Positions 53,367 through 63,122 are shown, numbered from the stretch's first letter. The stretch is 64,000 nt of DNA from an uncultured Draconibacterium sp. (GCF_963676815.1 NZ_OY781365.1:1522501-1586500); one strand, 5' to 3'. Notes: generated by a model from the sequence alone, not told the origin. Translations and numbers: made by a program.

Positions 53367-53401
53367 AAAGCACCTGCAAATTAATTATTTGCAGGTGCTT
53401 T
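53367..53401. terminator. Bidirectional terminator
   Basis: Stem AAAGCACCTGCAAATAA/TTATTTGCAGGTGCTTT with almost no loop (a single base), flanked by A's and T's, between the TolB-like gene and the convergent SPFH gene. Confidence 0.92.
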
Positions 53402-53422
53402 AGTTTTAAAAGGCCCTAACTT

Positions 53423-54739
53423 TTATTTTTTCGACGATTGTAATTGTTTAGCCATCGCAGCTCCTATTAAACTTTCCAGTGGCGTTCCGTTTTCTCCATC
53501 GGCAATAATCATGGTTTCCGGGAATTTTATCTTCGCAATCTCTGCAGCCACTTTAATGTCGCGATCAAGCTCCATTTTCAATTTAATTTCAGGGGTTATA
53601 CCGGCATTTACTTTTTTTGCAATTTCGTATGCATCGGCATCGGCTTTTACTTTTACTGTTTGTGCACTCAAGCGCTCGGTTTCAAGTGCAATTGCTGCTA
53701 ATTTTTTATTGGTTTCTTCCTGTTTCAATTTCGTTTCAATGGCAATTAATGCTTTTACCTGCTCTTTTTCCTGTGTAACTCGCTCGGCAGCTTTATCGCG
53801 CTCACCTTGTGCAACAATACGTTGCTGCTCGGCTTTTGCAGTTTCAATTTTTTGTTGTTCCAACTGGCGTTTTGCCGACTCGTCACGCTGTGCTTCCAAA
53901 CGTTGTTTAAAGGTAGCTTCCAAGTCAATTTTGTCAACAATTACCTGCGAAACAATGATGTTATTTTCGGATAATTCGTGCGGAATTCGTTTTGGAATAC
54001 CACCTTCCAGAATTTTCTCAACACGGTAACTGGTTTCAATCTCTTTAATGGTTCGTTGTTTGTCGGTCATATCTATTTCATTAAAAATGGTATCACGAAC
54101 CTCCAGTTTGTTTACAGCATAAGTTCCGTCTTTTAGCTGCTCCTCAAATGTTTGTCTGAACGACTGAGCCTCCCCGGAAATGTAGTTCTGAGCGGCAAAC
54201 ATATAACCTGTATTGATCAATTGCTCGCGCACCGTTGGAATGATGGTATTATTTACCAGGTTACTCATGGTACGGTATTTTACTGCCAGATTTATAAAAG
54301 AATGTTTGTCTTGTGGCAATTGAAAACGCAGCGAAACATGACCATTCGCCGTAACCTGATCGATAAAACGAATGGGCACCGGGCTCATCACACCTTCCAA
54401 TTCGTCAACATCCGATTCGGTCTCCTTGCTTACAACTTTAACATCAATGTATTTTTGCCATTTATCAATTTTAGCAAATCCGCGCCACTTTATACCTTGC
54501 TCCATAACAGCACTCATGCGCCCGGTTGGCGACACCAAAAGATAATTAAATCCGCGATCGGCAAAAAAGAACAGGTATTGCATCAGCATTAGCGAAACAC
54601 CGGCTATTATTAAAATATGTCCGTACCTTTTTCGTATCCCTGATAATAGGGCAGGTGCTTTACCTTCTTTATCAAGTCGTGCAAAAAAAATGGCGGCCAA
54701 TCCGGCCAGTAAAACTAAAAATCCAAAAAATGTAATCAT
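53423..54739 (-). CDS. SPFH/band 7 domain protein
   Basis: A 438-residue membrane-anchored SPFH protein. Two hydrophobic segments lie at the start (ITFFGFLVLLAGLAAIFF and ILIIAGVSLMLMQYLFFF). The band 7 domain covers about 80-300, followed by a long alpha-helical coiled-coil region rich in glutamine and alanine (QLEQQKIETAKAEQQRIVAQ, about 285-370). Prohibitin/stomatin-type proteins form rings or microdomains in membranes and often control proteases. No protease or NfeD partner is adjacent, so its specific job is unknown. Confidence 0.87.
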   Translation of the reverse strand: MITFFGFLVLLAGLAAIFFARLDKEGKAPALLSGIRKRYGHILIIAGVSLMLMQYLFFFADRGFNYLLVSPTGRMSAVMEQGIKWRGFAKIDKWQKYIDVKVVSKETESDVDELEGVMSPVPIRFIDQVTANGHVSLRFQLPQDKHSFINLAVKYRTMSNLVNNTIIPTVREQLINTGYMFAAQNYISGEAQSFRQTFEEQLKDGTYAVNKLEVRDTIFNEIDMTDKQRTIKEIETSYRVEKILEGGIPKRIPHELSENNIIVSQVIVDKIDLEATFKQRLEAQRDESAKRQLEQQKIETAKAEQQRIVAQGERDKAAERVTQEKEQVKALIAIETKLKQEETNKKLAAIALETERLSAQTVKVKADADAYEIAKKVNAGITPEIKLKMELDRDIKVAAEIAKIKFPETMIIADGENGTPLESLIGAAMAKQLQSSKK

Positions 54740-55152
54740 GGTTAATTTATTTATGGTTATTAAAATGAAATTGTTAAAATCTCAGAAAATATTCTGCTGT
54801 GCAGCAACAATACTTTGCAGCCTGCGTGCAAGTTTTATCGGGTTTATTCTTCCAGGTGTTATTGAAAATAATCCCCGGTATTACTCAGGATAATTTGGAA
54901 AATCAATCATAACAAGACAGACTTCTCCCAGTAGTGCAAATTATATTAAAGAGGCATAAATCGCATGTTTTCAAGTGTTTTTCGGTTTATGAGTTACTAC
55001 AATATGTATTAAAATTGAACTTATCTAAAGTTAATTAATTTATGTTATGTTTTGCAAGAAATGTCGGGGAAATACACGAATTTATCGGTTGATGTCTTCT
55101 TTTAATTTGGGAAAAATTGAAAAGGAAGAATAACTATTAAGTAAAGATGGCT
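54740..55152. other. 413-base region with no gene seen
   Basis: No convincing gene, RNA or strong hairpin. It is AT-rich. A short hydrophobic frame (to 54893) has no homologue I can name and overlaps the start of the SPFH gene. It may hold the SPFH promoter and the 3' end of the retropepsin-like gene. Confidence 0.5.
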
Positions 55153-55578
55153 CTAAATCGACAACTTAAGCACGCGCCTTTTATAATCGATAACGGCATT
55201 GTATTTTAAAAGGAAATCGCTGCCCAGCAAACCACAGATTTTATAGTCGGTAACTTTTTGATATAGCTCGTTTATATGATTCATGTCCATCAGGGCAACT
55301 TTCATGTTATCCACTTTTAGCTTTCCAAAAAATAGTGGGTTTAAAATACCCAGCGATGTTTTAAGAGGTTCCTCGCTCATATTTGCCGCATGAAGATCTT
55401 CTGTTTCTCCTTCCTCCGACAAAATAAAACCGGCAAGGTTTTTATCAAAAACTGATTTCGAAGCACCGGTGTCAATTACCCAATAAGCATTTTTATTTCC
55501 TTCAAATTGCGATGGAAGGATTAAATGATAATTCGAGGATTCCAGCTCTATAATGTCGATAGGTAGTTTTGTTCGCAT
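55153..55578 (-). CDS. Retropepsin-like aspartic protease-fold protein
   Basis: A 141-residue protein with a single aspartic-protease-type lobe. The active-site loop is VIDTGASKSVFD, and the second landmark GLLGSDFLLKYNAVIDYKRRVLKL matches the C-terminal part of retropepsin folds. It would need to dimerise for catalysis. No signal peptide, so it acts in the cytoplasm. The frame extends upstream to 55620 through the terminator of mdh, so the ATG at 55578 is the true start. It is downstream of mdh but separated by that terminator. Confidence 0.8.
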   Translation of the reverse strand: MRTKLPIDIIELESSNYHLILPSQFEGNKNAYWVIDTGASKSVFDKNLAGFILSEEGETEDLHAANMSEEPLKTSLGILNPLFFGKLKVDNMKVALMDMNHINELYQKVTDYKICGLLGSDFLLKYNAVIDYKRRVLKLSI

Positions 55579-55604
55579 GGCTTCAAATTTAAAACAATTT
55601 GGCA

Positions 55605-55634
55605 TAAAAAAGGCCCGCAATAATTGCGAGCCTC
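55605..55634 (-). terminator. Intrinsic terminator after mdh
   Basis: Stem GGCTCGCAAT/ATTGCGGGCC (minus strand, one G-U pair) followed by six T's, directly after the mdh stop. Confidence 0.85.
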
Positions 55635-55659
55635 TGTATGCTGTAATTCTTTTTCCGAA

Positions 55660-56580
55660 TTATAGTAATGCGTTCACTTTTGAAACACCTTCTGCACTTG
55701 CAGTCAGTTTTTCTTTTTCAGCATCTGAAAGTTCGATTTCAACGATTTTCTCGATACCGTTTTTACCGATGATACAAGGCACACCGATTGAAATGTCGCT
55801 TAATCCATACTCACCTTCAAGAAGCGCTGAACATGGAAACATTTTTTGAGAATCCAATGCAATGGCGCGAACCAATTCTGATACTGCTGCACCAGGAGCA
55901 TACCATGCGCTGGTTCCTAACAGTTTTGTTAAAGTAGCACCACCAACTTTAGTAGCTTCAACTACTTCAGCTTGTTTTTCTTCACTTAAAAATTCGGTAA
56001 CAGGAACACTGTTACGAACAGCTTTGTCTACCAATGGAACCATACCGGTATCGCTGTGACCACCAATTACCATTGCAGAAATATCAGACTGTGCACATTC
56101 CAATGCTTCAGCCAATCTGTATTTAAAACGTGCGCTATCTAATGCTCCACCCATACCGATGATACGGTTTTTAGGAAGACCTGTAGCTTTGTGTGCCAGG
56201 TAAGCCATTGTATCCATTGGGTTACTAACCACAATGATGATTACGTTTGGTGATTCAGCAATCAATTTTTCAGCAACGTCTTTTACAATACCTGCATTGA
56301 TACCGATCAGCTCTTCACGAGTCATTCCAGGTTTACGTGGGATACCACTTGTAATTACTGCAACATCGCTACCAGCTGTTTTAGTGTAATCGTTAGTTGT
56401 TCCAACGATAGTTGAGTCAAAACCGTTTAACGAAGCAGTTTGCATCAAATCCATTGCTTTACCTTCAGCAAAACCTTCTTTAATGTCAATCAATACTATT
56501 TCTTCTGCAAAATCTTTAATTGCGATATACTCGGCGCAACTTGCACCTACTGCACCTGCTCCAACTACTGTTACTTTCAT
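55660..56580 (-). CDS. mdh: Malate dehydrogenase
   Basis: A 306-residue NAD-dependent enzyme of the tricarboxylic acid cycle (malate to oxaloacetate). The Rossmann motif is VTVVGAGAVGASCAEY. The substrate arginine is in PRKPGMTREEL, and the catalytic histidine is in VIGGHSDTGMVPLVD. The signature NPMDTMAYLAHKATGL sits in the middle. The histidine loop is one residue longer than in the GGHGDTMVPL form, which also occurs in other Bacteroidota. A -7 box and an inverted repeat lie in its leader. Confidence 0.95.
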   Translation of the reverse strand: MKVTVVGAGAVGASCAEYIAIKDFAEEIVLIDIKEGFAEGKAMDLMQTASLNGFDSTIVGTTNDYTKTAGSDVAVITSGIPRKPGMTREELIGINAGIVKDVAEKLIAESPNVIIIVVSNPMDTMAYLAHKATGLPKNRIIGMGGALDSARFKYRLAEALECAQSDISAMVIGGHSDTGMVPLVDKAVRNSVPVTEFLSEEKQAEVVEATKVGGATLTKLLGTSAWYAPGAAVSELVRAIALDSQKMFPCSALLEGEYGLSDISIGVPCIIGKNGIEKIVEIELSDAEKEKLTASAEGVSKVNALL

Positions 56581-56620
56581 TTTACTAGTGAGTTTTATTA
56601 TTATAAAATCGTGTTATCTT

Positions 56621-56644
56621 AAACAATTGTCTGTCAAATTGTTT
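56621..56644 (-). promoter_or_regulatory. Inverted repeat in the mdh leader (possible operator or hairpin)
   Basis: Perfect 8-bp arms AAACAATT and AATTGTTT around GTCTGTCA, between the -7 box (56654) and the mdh ATG. It lies just downstream of the expected transcript start, so it could be an operator or an RNA hairpin. Confidence 0.5.
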
Positions 56645-56653
56645 TAAGGCACG

Positions 56654-56661
56654 CAAAGTTA
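56654..56661 (-). promoter_or_regulatory. Probable -7 box of mdh
   Basis: TAACTTTG on the minus strand fits TAnnTTTG exactly; 18 bases upstream TTCG may stand for the -33 TTTG. Confidence 0.6.
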
Positions 56662-56830
56662 ATTTTTTTTCGCGATGTTCGAAATAATTTGAAGCCCCCA
56701 AAATCGGTTTAACAAATTGGTAAAACATACTATTTGTGGCTTGAATCGGAAGTGATTTTAGTCACTTATAATTGTTTTTTACGAATAAGGATGAGAATGG
56801 TTTAGCAAGTTTTATTGCCTGCCAATTACC

Positions 56831-59005
56831 CTAATTAAACCAATAAGTCATTTTTAAAACTACAGCCCTGTTTCGTGAGTTCCAATTTCCGGTAAAATAA
56901 TTGTCGGTGTACACCAGGTAAATATCCGAAACCGGTTGGTATCGCCACTGAAAGCGTGAGTTGATATTCAGGTTATCGATTTGTTCGTTGTATTGTACAA
57001 AAGTAGACCAGAAAATTTTATCGGTAAAGGTGATGTCCATTTTCGGGCCAACCAGCCAGAATTTCTCGCGACTAAACGGGCCACCCAAATCCATGTCGGT
57101 GTAGTTAAAATTCATGGTAAGGTTTACGTAAGGCTGAAAGCGGTAACCAATTTCTCCCTCAATAACCTGAATGTCGCCGCTATAGAAACTCCCTTTCACG
57201 GCCTCGGCCTCCCATGTAAACAACGATTTTCGGGTAGATTGATAGGAAACAGCAAAGAGTCCGAAATCATATTCCGATCCTTCGGGTAAATAATTATCCG
57301 GATCTTGTGTTGGATTAAAATCGCCACGTAGTTTTACAAACTGGTCGGTATACTCAAAACTCAACTGCGCCCGGTTTGCAAAGGTAAATTCGTATTCAAG
57401 CTGGTATTCATGTTCAATCAGGTCGTTATCGGGGTTATAATAATTATCTAGTTTTATACTTGGTCCGTGGCTCGACACCTTTCTGTTAGGAACAAAAGTA
57501 TAGCCAATATTCCCGCCAATAAAATTATAACCTGTCCGGCGCACATAACCGGCCTCTGCACGGTAATTTTCGCCTACTGAGGTTTCGTAAATTCCCAGGT
57601 GAATATGTGGTGTACTGTAATTCAACATGGCTCCCTGTGCATATTGTTTATCGGGATTATCAGGCTGAAACGAGCGATGATAAAAGAACTTTCCATCCCA
57701 CACATTGTCTTTGCTGGCCAGGTTATAATCAAAACCAATCACACGGTTAAACATGCTGGTATCTGATGGTACATCAAAATACTCTTTATTTACAGCAATA
57801 AATCCAAGACTCGAGCGCGTAAACATTTTCTTTTGAATAGATGCCACGGTAAAATTTCGCGCCAGGTTTTCGCTGGTTTCTTCGGTGGCCATATTCATAA
57901 AACCCACGCGCCAGTCGTTTCCAATCTTTCCACTCAATCGTGCACCGGCAATCACCGGAGCATCTAAACCAATACGGCGCGAGAAAAACGGAGTTAATGT
58001 ATGCTCGTAACCGTAACTTGAAAACAAGTCGCTGTTTTCGAGAAAAAATTGTCGCTTTTCGGGAAAGAACAGTTCAAAACGATCGATATTGGTTACCTGC
58101 TGATCCACTTCAACCTGTGCAAAATCGGGATTGTAGGTCAGGTCTAAAGTCATGGATGACGAAATACCCACCTTGGCATCAAAACCAAAATCTGTACGAT
58201 AATCAGTACTTGTTCCGGCCTCAAAATCTTTTGCGGCTCCGCCAAGTAAATAGGGAATTACCGAAAACTGTGTTTTTGATTTTGGCAGCGGCTCCTCAAA
58301 TTTCATGCGGCCGGTGTAGGCCAGCGATGCCGTTGGGAACTGCCGGGGAACAGGTGCCCAAGCTGACTTCTCATCCGATTTTAAATCAAGACGGCTAAAG
58401 TTTACGTTCCATTCTTTGCTACCATTCGGGTAACGCACCGATTTAAAAGGAATGCGCATTTCGCTTACCCAGCGGTCGTTGTAATGTTTGGTCTCCATCT
58501 CCCACTTACAGTCCCAGTCGAGCGATACGCTGTGTCCGTTACTCATGGTGCCGTCCCACTTTGCCCCCGAGGCCGAAACGCCAAACGAAAAACCGTTTGT
58601 CTGATCTAAAAATGTATCGAAAAATATAAGTAGGTTGTCGTTGCTTCCAAAACTAAAATCGCGGCGGAAAGACTCCATAACGCGTTTGCCCGGAATGGTA
58701 TCGTAAAATATTTGTGCAACATACAAGGCCTTATCGTCGTAGGCCATCATCATTGTTGAGGGCTGTGTTGCAAATCCGGTATCAACTGGCAATACACGGT
58801 AAAACTTGTCGGCTTTTTGCGCGCGTCCCCAATCAGGTTCGTCAATCACTCCATCGATGACAATCTCATTCTGAAGCTTTTTTACCTGGTATACATAGTC
58901 TTTATTAAAGGTGTTTATGGTGGTATCAGACTTTAAACTCAAACCATTGGCAACACCTGCCAGCGAGAAAAATGAACAGAGGAATAAGACCAAAGACAAC
59001 TTCAT
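56831..59005 (-). CDS. DUF5916 outer-membrane-type protein with N-terminal CBM9-like domain
   Basis: A 724-residue exported protein with a signal peptide (1-21). An N-terminal sugar-binding domain of the CBM9/DOMON type (about 45-210: IDGVIDEPDWGRAQKADKF, RIPFKSVRYPNGSKEWNVNF) precedes a long DUF5916 region with alternating beta strands that looks like an outer-membrane barrel, ending in LKMTYWFN, an aromatic-terminated last strand. The longer frame to 59089 is rejected because a promoter at 59047 would lie inside it. Function unknown; the family is common in Bacteroidota with glycan use. Confidence 0.86.
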   Translation of the reverse strand: MKLSLVLFLCSFFSLAGVANGLSLKSDTTINTFNKDYVYQVKKLQNEIVIDGVIDEPDWGRAQKADKFYRVLPVDTGFATQPSTMMMAYDDKALYVAQIFYDTIPGKRVMESFRRDFSFGSNDNLLIFFDTFLDQTNGFSFGVSASGAKWDGTMSNGHSVSLDWDCKWEMETKHYNDRWVSEMRIPFKSVRYPNGSKEWNVNFSRLDLKSDEKSAWAPVPRQFPTASLAYTGRMKFEEPLPKSKTQFSVIPYLLGGAAKDFEAGTSTDYRTDFGFDAKVGISSSMTLDLTYNPDFAQVEVDQQVTNIDRFELFFPEKRQFFLENSDLFSSYGYEHTLTPFFSRRIGLDAPVIAGARLSGKIGNDWRVGFMNMATEETSENLARNFTVASIQKKMFTRSSLGFIAVNKEYFDVPSDTSMFNRVIGFDYNLASKDNVWDGKFFYHRSFQPDNPDKQYAQGAMLNYSTPHIHLGIYETSVGENYRAEAGYVRRTGYNFIGGNIGYTFVPNRKVSSHGPSIKLDNYYNPDNDLIEHEYQLEYEFTFANRAQLSFEYTDQFVKLRGDFNPTQDPDNYLPEGSEYDFGLFAVSYQSTRKSLFTWEAEAVKGSFYSGDIQVIEGEIGYRFQPYVNLTMNFNYTDMDLGGPFSREKFWLVGPKMDITFTDKIFWSTFVQYNEQIDNLNINSRFQWRYQPVSDIYLVYTDNYFTGNWNSRNRAVVLKMTYWFN

Positions 59006-59046
59006 AAGAAATAGCTTTAATTGATTTAGGTATAATAAGTTGAGGA

Positions 59047-59075
59047 CAAAGATATCAATTTGTCGGAATAACAAA
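59047..59075 (-). promoter_or_regulatory. Probable promoter of the DUF5916 gene
   Basis: TTTG, 17 bases, then TATCTTTG on the minus strand, which fits TAnnTTTG. The expected start near 59040 supports the ATG at 59005. Confidence 0.65.
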
Positions 59076-59107
59076 GTGTAAATTGTCACGTTCGGGAATT
59101 TTTACCA

Positions 59108-59140
59108 ATAAAAAGCCTCCGACTTTTCAGCCGGAGGCAC
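59108..59140 (-). terminator. Intrinsic terminator after the tolC-like gene
   Basis: Stem GCCTCCG/CGGAGGC with a 10-base interior, followed by TTTTTA on the minus strand, 27 bases beyond the stop. Confidence 0.85.
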
Positions 59141-59166
59141 AAAAAACAATGTTCAAGCAAGATCTG

Positions 59167-60507
59167 CTACAAGGTGATTGGTACACCGTTGTAGAAATCA
59201 AGTATTTTCGTTCGGAAAATATATTCGTATTTTGCTTGTAACAGATCCGACTGAGCATTGGTCAGATTTGTTTTACTCTGGTTGTATTCTACTGAGTTAA
59301 TCATTCCTACGTTAAACTTTTCTTCGGTATAACGGAAAGCTTCTTTCATTGAGGTTACTGCTTTATCGGTTGAGATGTAACGATTAAAAGCAGCCAGAGC
59401 ATTGGTATACACCTGCTCAATATCGCGACGTAAAACATTGCGGCTTTGCTGCAACTGATATTCGAAATCGGCAATTTGTAACTCGGAGTTCGAAATATTG
59501 TTTTTAACCTGGAAACGATTGAAAATCGGAATACTCAACGTTAATCCCAAACTCGAGCGGCTATTGTTTTTCAGCTGTTCACCAAGATCAATTCGGGTTC
59601 CCTCAAAGTCTTTGTACTGGTTGTTGTATTGGTTGTAATAGTTGGCACCAAAACTCAAACTCGGGTAACGACTTCCCTTTGCAATTTCCAACTGTTTCAT
59701 TGCACTTTGAACACGCAACTGAGCTGCTTTAATTTCGGGGCGCACGTTAATGGCGTTACTAAACACATCGTAAGCATTTATCATGGTAAGATTAGCCTGA
59801 ATCTCGGGCAACAAAGGCTCTTTAATAGTAAAACTCTCGGCCATCGGCAGTTCCAATAATTGAAACAAATTTAAATATGCTAACTGAACCCGATTTTGTG
59901 CATTTACCAAATCCAATTCTTCGCGTGCCAGCTGTGCTTCAATTTCCAATAATGCTCCTTTCGCTGCACTTCCGGCGTCAACCAACTGACGCGTGCGCTC
60001 AATCTGCTGATTTGTTACTTCAATGGTTGCTTCGGCTACCAACTGCACTTCCTGTGCAAAAAGAATTTCGAGGTATTCGGCCGCAATCGACAGCATAATA
60101 TCATCTTTCGTTTTTTGCAAATCGGCCATTGTTGCCTGCAAATCAAGTTCGCGCATTTTAACGGTGTTGCTTAAAGTCATTCCGTTATAAAGCGTCATGC
60201 TGGTATTTAATCCACCGGCTACACTCGACGAGTTAATATTGTCGTAAGTATTGTCGTAAGTTAGCGACCGGCCAAAACTAAAATCGTTACTCACCTGGCC
60301 ATTCAGGTTAGGCAGTTTATCATCTTTTGCCTGTTTTACCAGCGTTTCGTTGTACCGTGTATTTATCTCCTGTCGTTTTACCTGAAGATTGTTTTCAATG
60401 GCGTAATCGATACAGGCCTGTAAATCCCATACGTTTTGCGCCTGTAGGTTCAAGGCTCCTGCCGACAGTACTATTCCCAAAAATAAGGTTAAAAGACTCT
60501 TCATCAT
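59167..60507 (-). CDS. TolC-family outer membrane efflux protein
   Basis: A 446-residue protein with signal peptide (ending GALNLQAQN) and two TolC/OEP repeats of long helices, seen as NLQVKRQEINTRYNETLVKQ and QLVAEATIEVTNQQIERTRQL, with GLTLSIPIFNRFQVKNN in the second half. It forms the outer-membrane duct for the periplasmic adaptor (60566) and MacB-type permeases (61851, 63149), all leftward in one operon. Confidence 0.93.
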   Translation of the reverse strand: MMKSLLTLFLGIVLSAGALNLQAQNVWDLQACIDYAIENNLQVKRQEINTRYNETLVKQAKDDKLPNLNGQVSNDFSFGRSLTYDNTYDNINSSSVAGGLNTSMTLYNGMTLSNTVKMRELDLQATMADLQKTKDDIMLSIAAEYLEILFAQEVQLVAEATIEVTNQQIERTRQLVDAGSAAKGALLEIEAQLAREELDLVNAQNRVQLAYLNLFQLLELPMAESFTIKEPLLPEIQANLTMINAYDVFSNAINVRPEIKAAQLRVQSAMKQLEIAKGSRYPSLSFGANYYNQYNNQYKDFEGTRIDLGEQLKNNSRSSLGLTLSIPIFNRFQVKNNISNSELQIADFEYQLQQSRNVLRRDIEQVYTNALAAFNRYISTDKAVTSMKEAFRYTEEKFNVGMINSVEYNQSKTNLTNAQSDLLQAKYEYIFRTKILDFYNGVPITL

Positions 60508-60565
60508 GTATTGTTTTTTGTTTTGCTACGAATTTACATAAAGCGATGTGAATTACCTACTCGGA

Positions 60566-61696
60566 CTAGCCGTTATTGGCTTGCTCTTCCTGTACTTTCT
60601 TCGGATCGATCTTTTCTCCTTTTACCTTGTCCTCTTCTTTCAATCCTTCGGTTATTTCAATATTTATTCCATCCGAAAGGCCGGTGTGGACCCAACGTTT
60701 TTCGTAATTTGGCTCTTCGGCCGAACCAACATTTACCTCAACAAACGACGAGTCGTTCTCAAATTGAAGTAACCCTTCAGGAATAACCATCACATTGTCT
60801 TTACGCTCCAGAACGATATTGGCATTTGCACTGTACCCTGCACGGATAAACTGGCCTTCTTTCAGTTTTACATTTGCTTTAATTTCAAACTGAATGGCAC
60901 CGTTTTCCTCCACTCCTTTTGGCGAAATATATTCCAAAACAGCGGCAAATTTTTCTTTGTCGATAGCACCAATTTCCAGTTCGATTGGCATTCCTTCACG
61001 AATTTTACCAACTTCTGTTTCGTCAACATTTCCTTCAAATATCATATCTCCCATATCGGCAACCGACGCAATGGTAGTTCCTGCATTAAAGGTATTTGCC
61101 TGAATTACAGAGTTACCTTCTTCAACCGGAACATCCAACACCATACCGTTAATGGTTGAGCGCACCAGTGTATTAGTAGCCGTCTCGGCCTTTTTTGTTA
61201 CACCATTTTTAATTAATTCCAGATTATTTTCCGCAGCAGTCAGTTCTTCTTTTGCCGAATCGTAGGCTACTTTTGCCGATTTAAACTCTTCGTACGAGAT
61301 CACTTCTTTATCGAATAATTTCTGCTGACGATCGTAATCGATTTGCGCATCTTCAAAACCAATTTTTGCACGGTTAACACGTGTTTCTGCCGAGTTCAAC
61401 GTTACCATATCAGGAATAATTTTGATGCGAGCGACAACCTGTCCTTTGGTAATTTTATCGCCGGCCTCAACATATAATTCGTCAATAATTCCGGAAACCT
61501 GCGGAACGATCTCAATTTCAAAACGCGGCACTACCGAACCGGTAGCCACCGTTTTCATTACTACATCGCTGTAGAACGGATTCTTGTTCTCAAAAAAATC
61601 TGTTTTCTTTTTCGATTTGTTGTACAGGAAGAAAAGTGTTCCTCCAAATATTGCTACCAATATTACAACTCCTAAAATTCTAAATACTTTTTTCAT
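60566..61696 (-). CDS. HlyD/MacA-like periplasmic adaptor protein
   Basis: A 376-residue membrane fusion protein. One N-terminal membrane segment (VFRILGVVILVAIFGGTLFFLY) is followed by the biotinyl-lipoyl-like domain (VPQVSGIIDELYVEAGDKITKGQVVARI), a helical hairpin (AKIGFEDAQIDYDRQQKLFD), and the beta-barrel (DVPVEEGNSVIQANTFNAGT). The frame reaches a TTG at 61729, but the ATG at 61696 gives the usual lysine-rich start. It links the MacB permeases to the TolC-like duct. Confidence 0.93.
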   Translation of the reverse strand: MKKVFRILGVVILVAIFGGTLFFLYNKSKKKTDFFENKNPFYSDVVMKTVATGSVVPRFEIEIVPQVSGIIDELYVEAGDKITKGQVVARIKIIPDMVTLNSAETRVNRAKIGFEDAQIDYDRQQKLFDKEVISYEEFKSAKVAYDSAKEELTAAENNLELIKNGVTKKAETATNTLVRSTINGMVLDVPVEEGNSVIQANTFNAGTTIASVADMGDMIFEGNVDETEVGKIREGMPIELEIGAIDKEKFAAVLEYISPKGVEENGAIQFEIKANVKLKEGQFIRAGYSANANIVLERKDNVMVIPEGLLQFENDSSFVEVNVGSAEEPNYEKRWVHTGLSDGINIEITEGLKEEDKVKGEKIDPKKVQEEQANNG

Positions 61697-61850
61697 CTCG
61701 TTATGTTTTTTGTTTTCAATTGTACTCAATGTAACTCGCCAAATTAACTACCAGTTTTTAGGTTACTTTTTCTGTTGGCTCGTTTCATGGCTTAAATGCT
61801 TTTATTGTTTTTTGTAGTTGTTTTGTTTCTACTTATCCTTAATCCTTTTT

Positions 61851-63122
61851 CTACTCGTCGCGCAAAGCATCAATAGGTTTAATACTTACCGCACGCCGCG
61901 CCGGAATTAATCCGGCAAAAATTCCGGAAACCACCAGTACTGAGAGCGCTCCAACTGCCATTTGGAAACTAATTTCCGGACGACGGAAGAAAATATCATC
62001 GCCACTGCCTGCATTCATTTCCAATGCCATATTTAGCAGTTCAAGCAATCCTACACCCAGCGCCAAACCAATGTAACCGGCTATTACCGTTAGAAAAACA
62101 CTTTCGGCAACAATGTGCAAAATCACTTTCCCCGGTGTAGCACCTATTGCGCGCTGAATACCAATTTCCTGGGTACGCTCTTTAATAATTACCAGCATAA
62201 TATTGCTTACGCCAATTACACCGGCCAGAAGGGTTCCAATTCCTACAATCCAGGTTAATAGCTGAATTCCGGTAAACAAACCCATATATTTTTTCCATTC
62301 TACTTCGATATTGAATGATCCAACAGCCTGCTGATCGTCGGGCGCAACACTGTGGCGTTCTTTCATCAGCTCTTTTAAACGAGCTTCTACTTTACTTACA
62401 GGAATACCCGGTTGTGATGTTACTGAGAAGAAATGCACATCGTCGCCCATGTTAAAAGTTTTTTGCATGGTTGTGAATGGCATTATTATCGTTTCGTTCT
62501 TCCGGCCACCCCCAATATTTACTCGGGTTTCGCCTTTTACAACACCAACCACCTGGAAGTAAACTCCGTTAATTTTCAGGTACTGCCCAATCGGATCTTC
62601 TTCCTTGTCAAACATTACCTCCACAACGCGCTCGCCAATGTTTACCACTTTGCGCGAATGCTGAATATCGATGGTATTGATCAAACGTCCCTGCAACGGT
62701 GTCCACGGATCAATTTTGAAAAACTCGGGATAATCACCATAAATATTAAAAGAACCTGTTTTTTTACCTCGAACCACATTATCGCCATTTCCACTTCTTG
62801 GCCCGAACAAACGTGGAGACAGGTATTCAATATCGCTGATGTTGGCTTTTATGTATTCAATGTCAGTGTTTTTATAGTTCCAGCGCCGTCCGCGTTGAAA
62901 TCCTTTATACGGTTTGCTGGTGCGCTCGGTCCAGAAGAATGCTGAGTTGGAAGCGAAAGCTTTTATTCCATCCATCACCCCGTTTTCAAGGGCACGGCCA
63001 GCTCCCGACATAACAATCAGCATAAAAATTCCCCAGAACACACCGAAAGCGGTCATAAAACTGCGCATCCGGTTTTTCTTTAAAGCGCTTAATATTTCTT
63101 TCCAAAGGTCTAAATCGAACAT
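61851..63122 (-). CDS. MacB-type ABC transporter permease (second of a pair)
   Basis: A 423-residue permease with the MacB/FtsX layout. An N-terminal membrane helix follows KKNRMRSFMTAFGVFWGIFM, then a large periplasmic domain (about 45-280), and three C-terminal helices with GIGTLLAGVIGVSNIMLVII and ERTQEIGIQRAIGATP. The carboxyl end ISIKPIDALRDE is typical. It lies 26 bases downstream of a homologous permease. The two may form a heterodimer with an ATPase encoded beyond the right edge. Confidence 0.92.
   Translation of the reverse strand: MFDLDLWKEILSALKKNRMRSFMTAFGVFWGIFMLIVMSGAGRALENGVMDGIKAFASNSAFFWTERTSKPYKGFQRGRRWNYKNTDIEYIKANISDIEYLSPRLFGPRSGNGDNVVRGKKTGSFNIYGDYPEFFKIDPWTPLQGRLINTIDIQHSRKVVNIGERVVEVMFDKEEDPIGQYLKINGVYFQVVGVVKGETRVNIGGGRKNETIIMPFTTMQKTFNMGDDVHFFSVTSQPGIPVSKVEARLKELMKERHSVAPDDQQAVGSFNIEVEWKKYMGLFTGIQLLTWIVGIGTLLAGVIGVSNIMLVIIKERTQEIGIQRAIGATPGKVILHIVAESVFLTVIAGYIGLALGVGLLELLNMALEMNAGSGDDIFFRRPEISFQMAVGALSVLVVSGIFAGLIPARRAVSIKPIDALRDE

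Noticed and set aside
54690..54893. Short plus-strand frame across the start of the SPFH gene
   Set aside because: Runs antisense to a real gene start, has no domain and no promoter.
55579..55620. Longer start for the retropepsin-like gene
   Set aside because: It would begin in the terminator of mdh.
59006..59089. Longer N-terminus for the DUF5916 protein
   Set aside because: It contains the promoter; the signal peptide starts at the ATG 59005.
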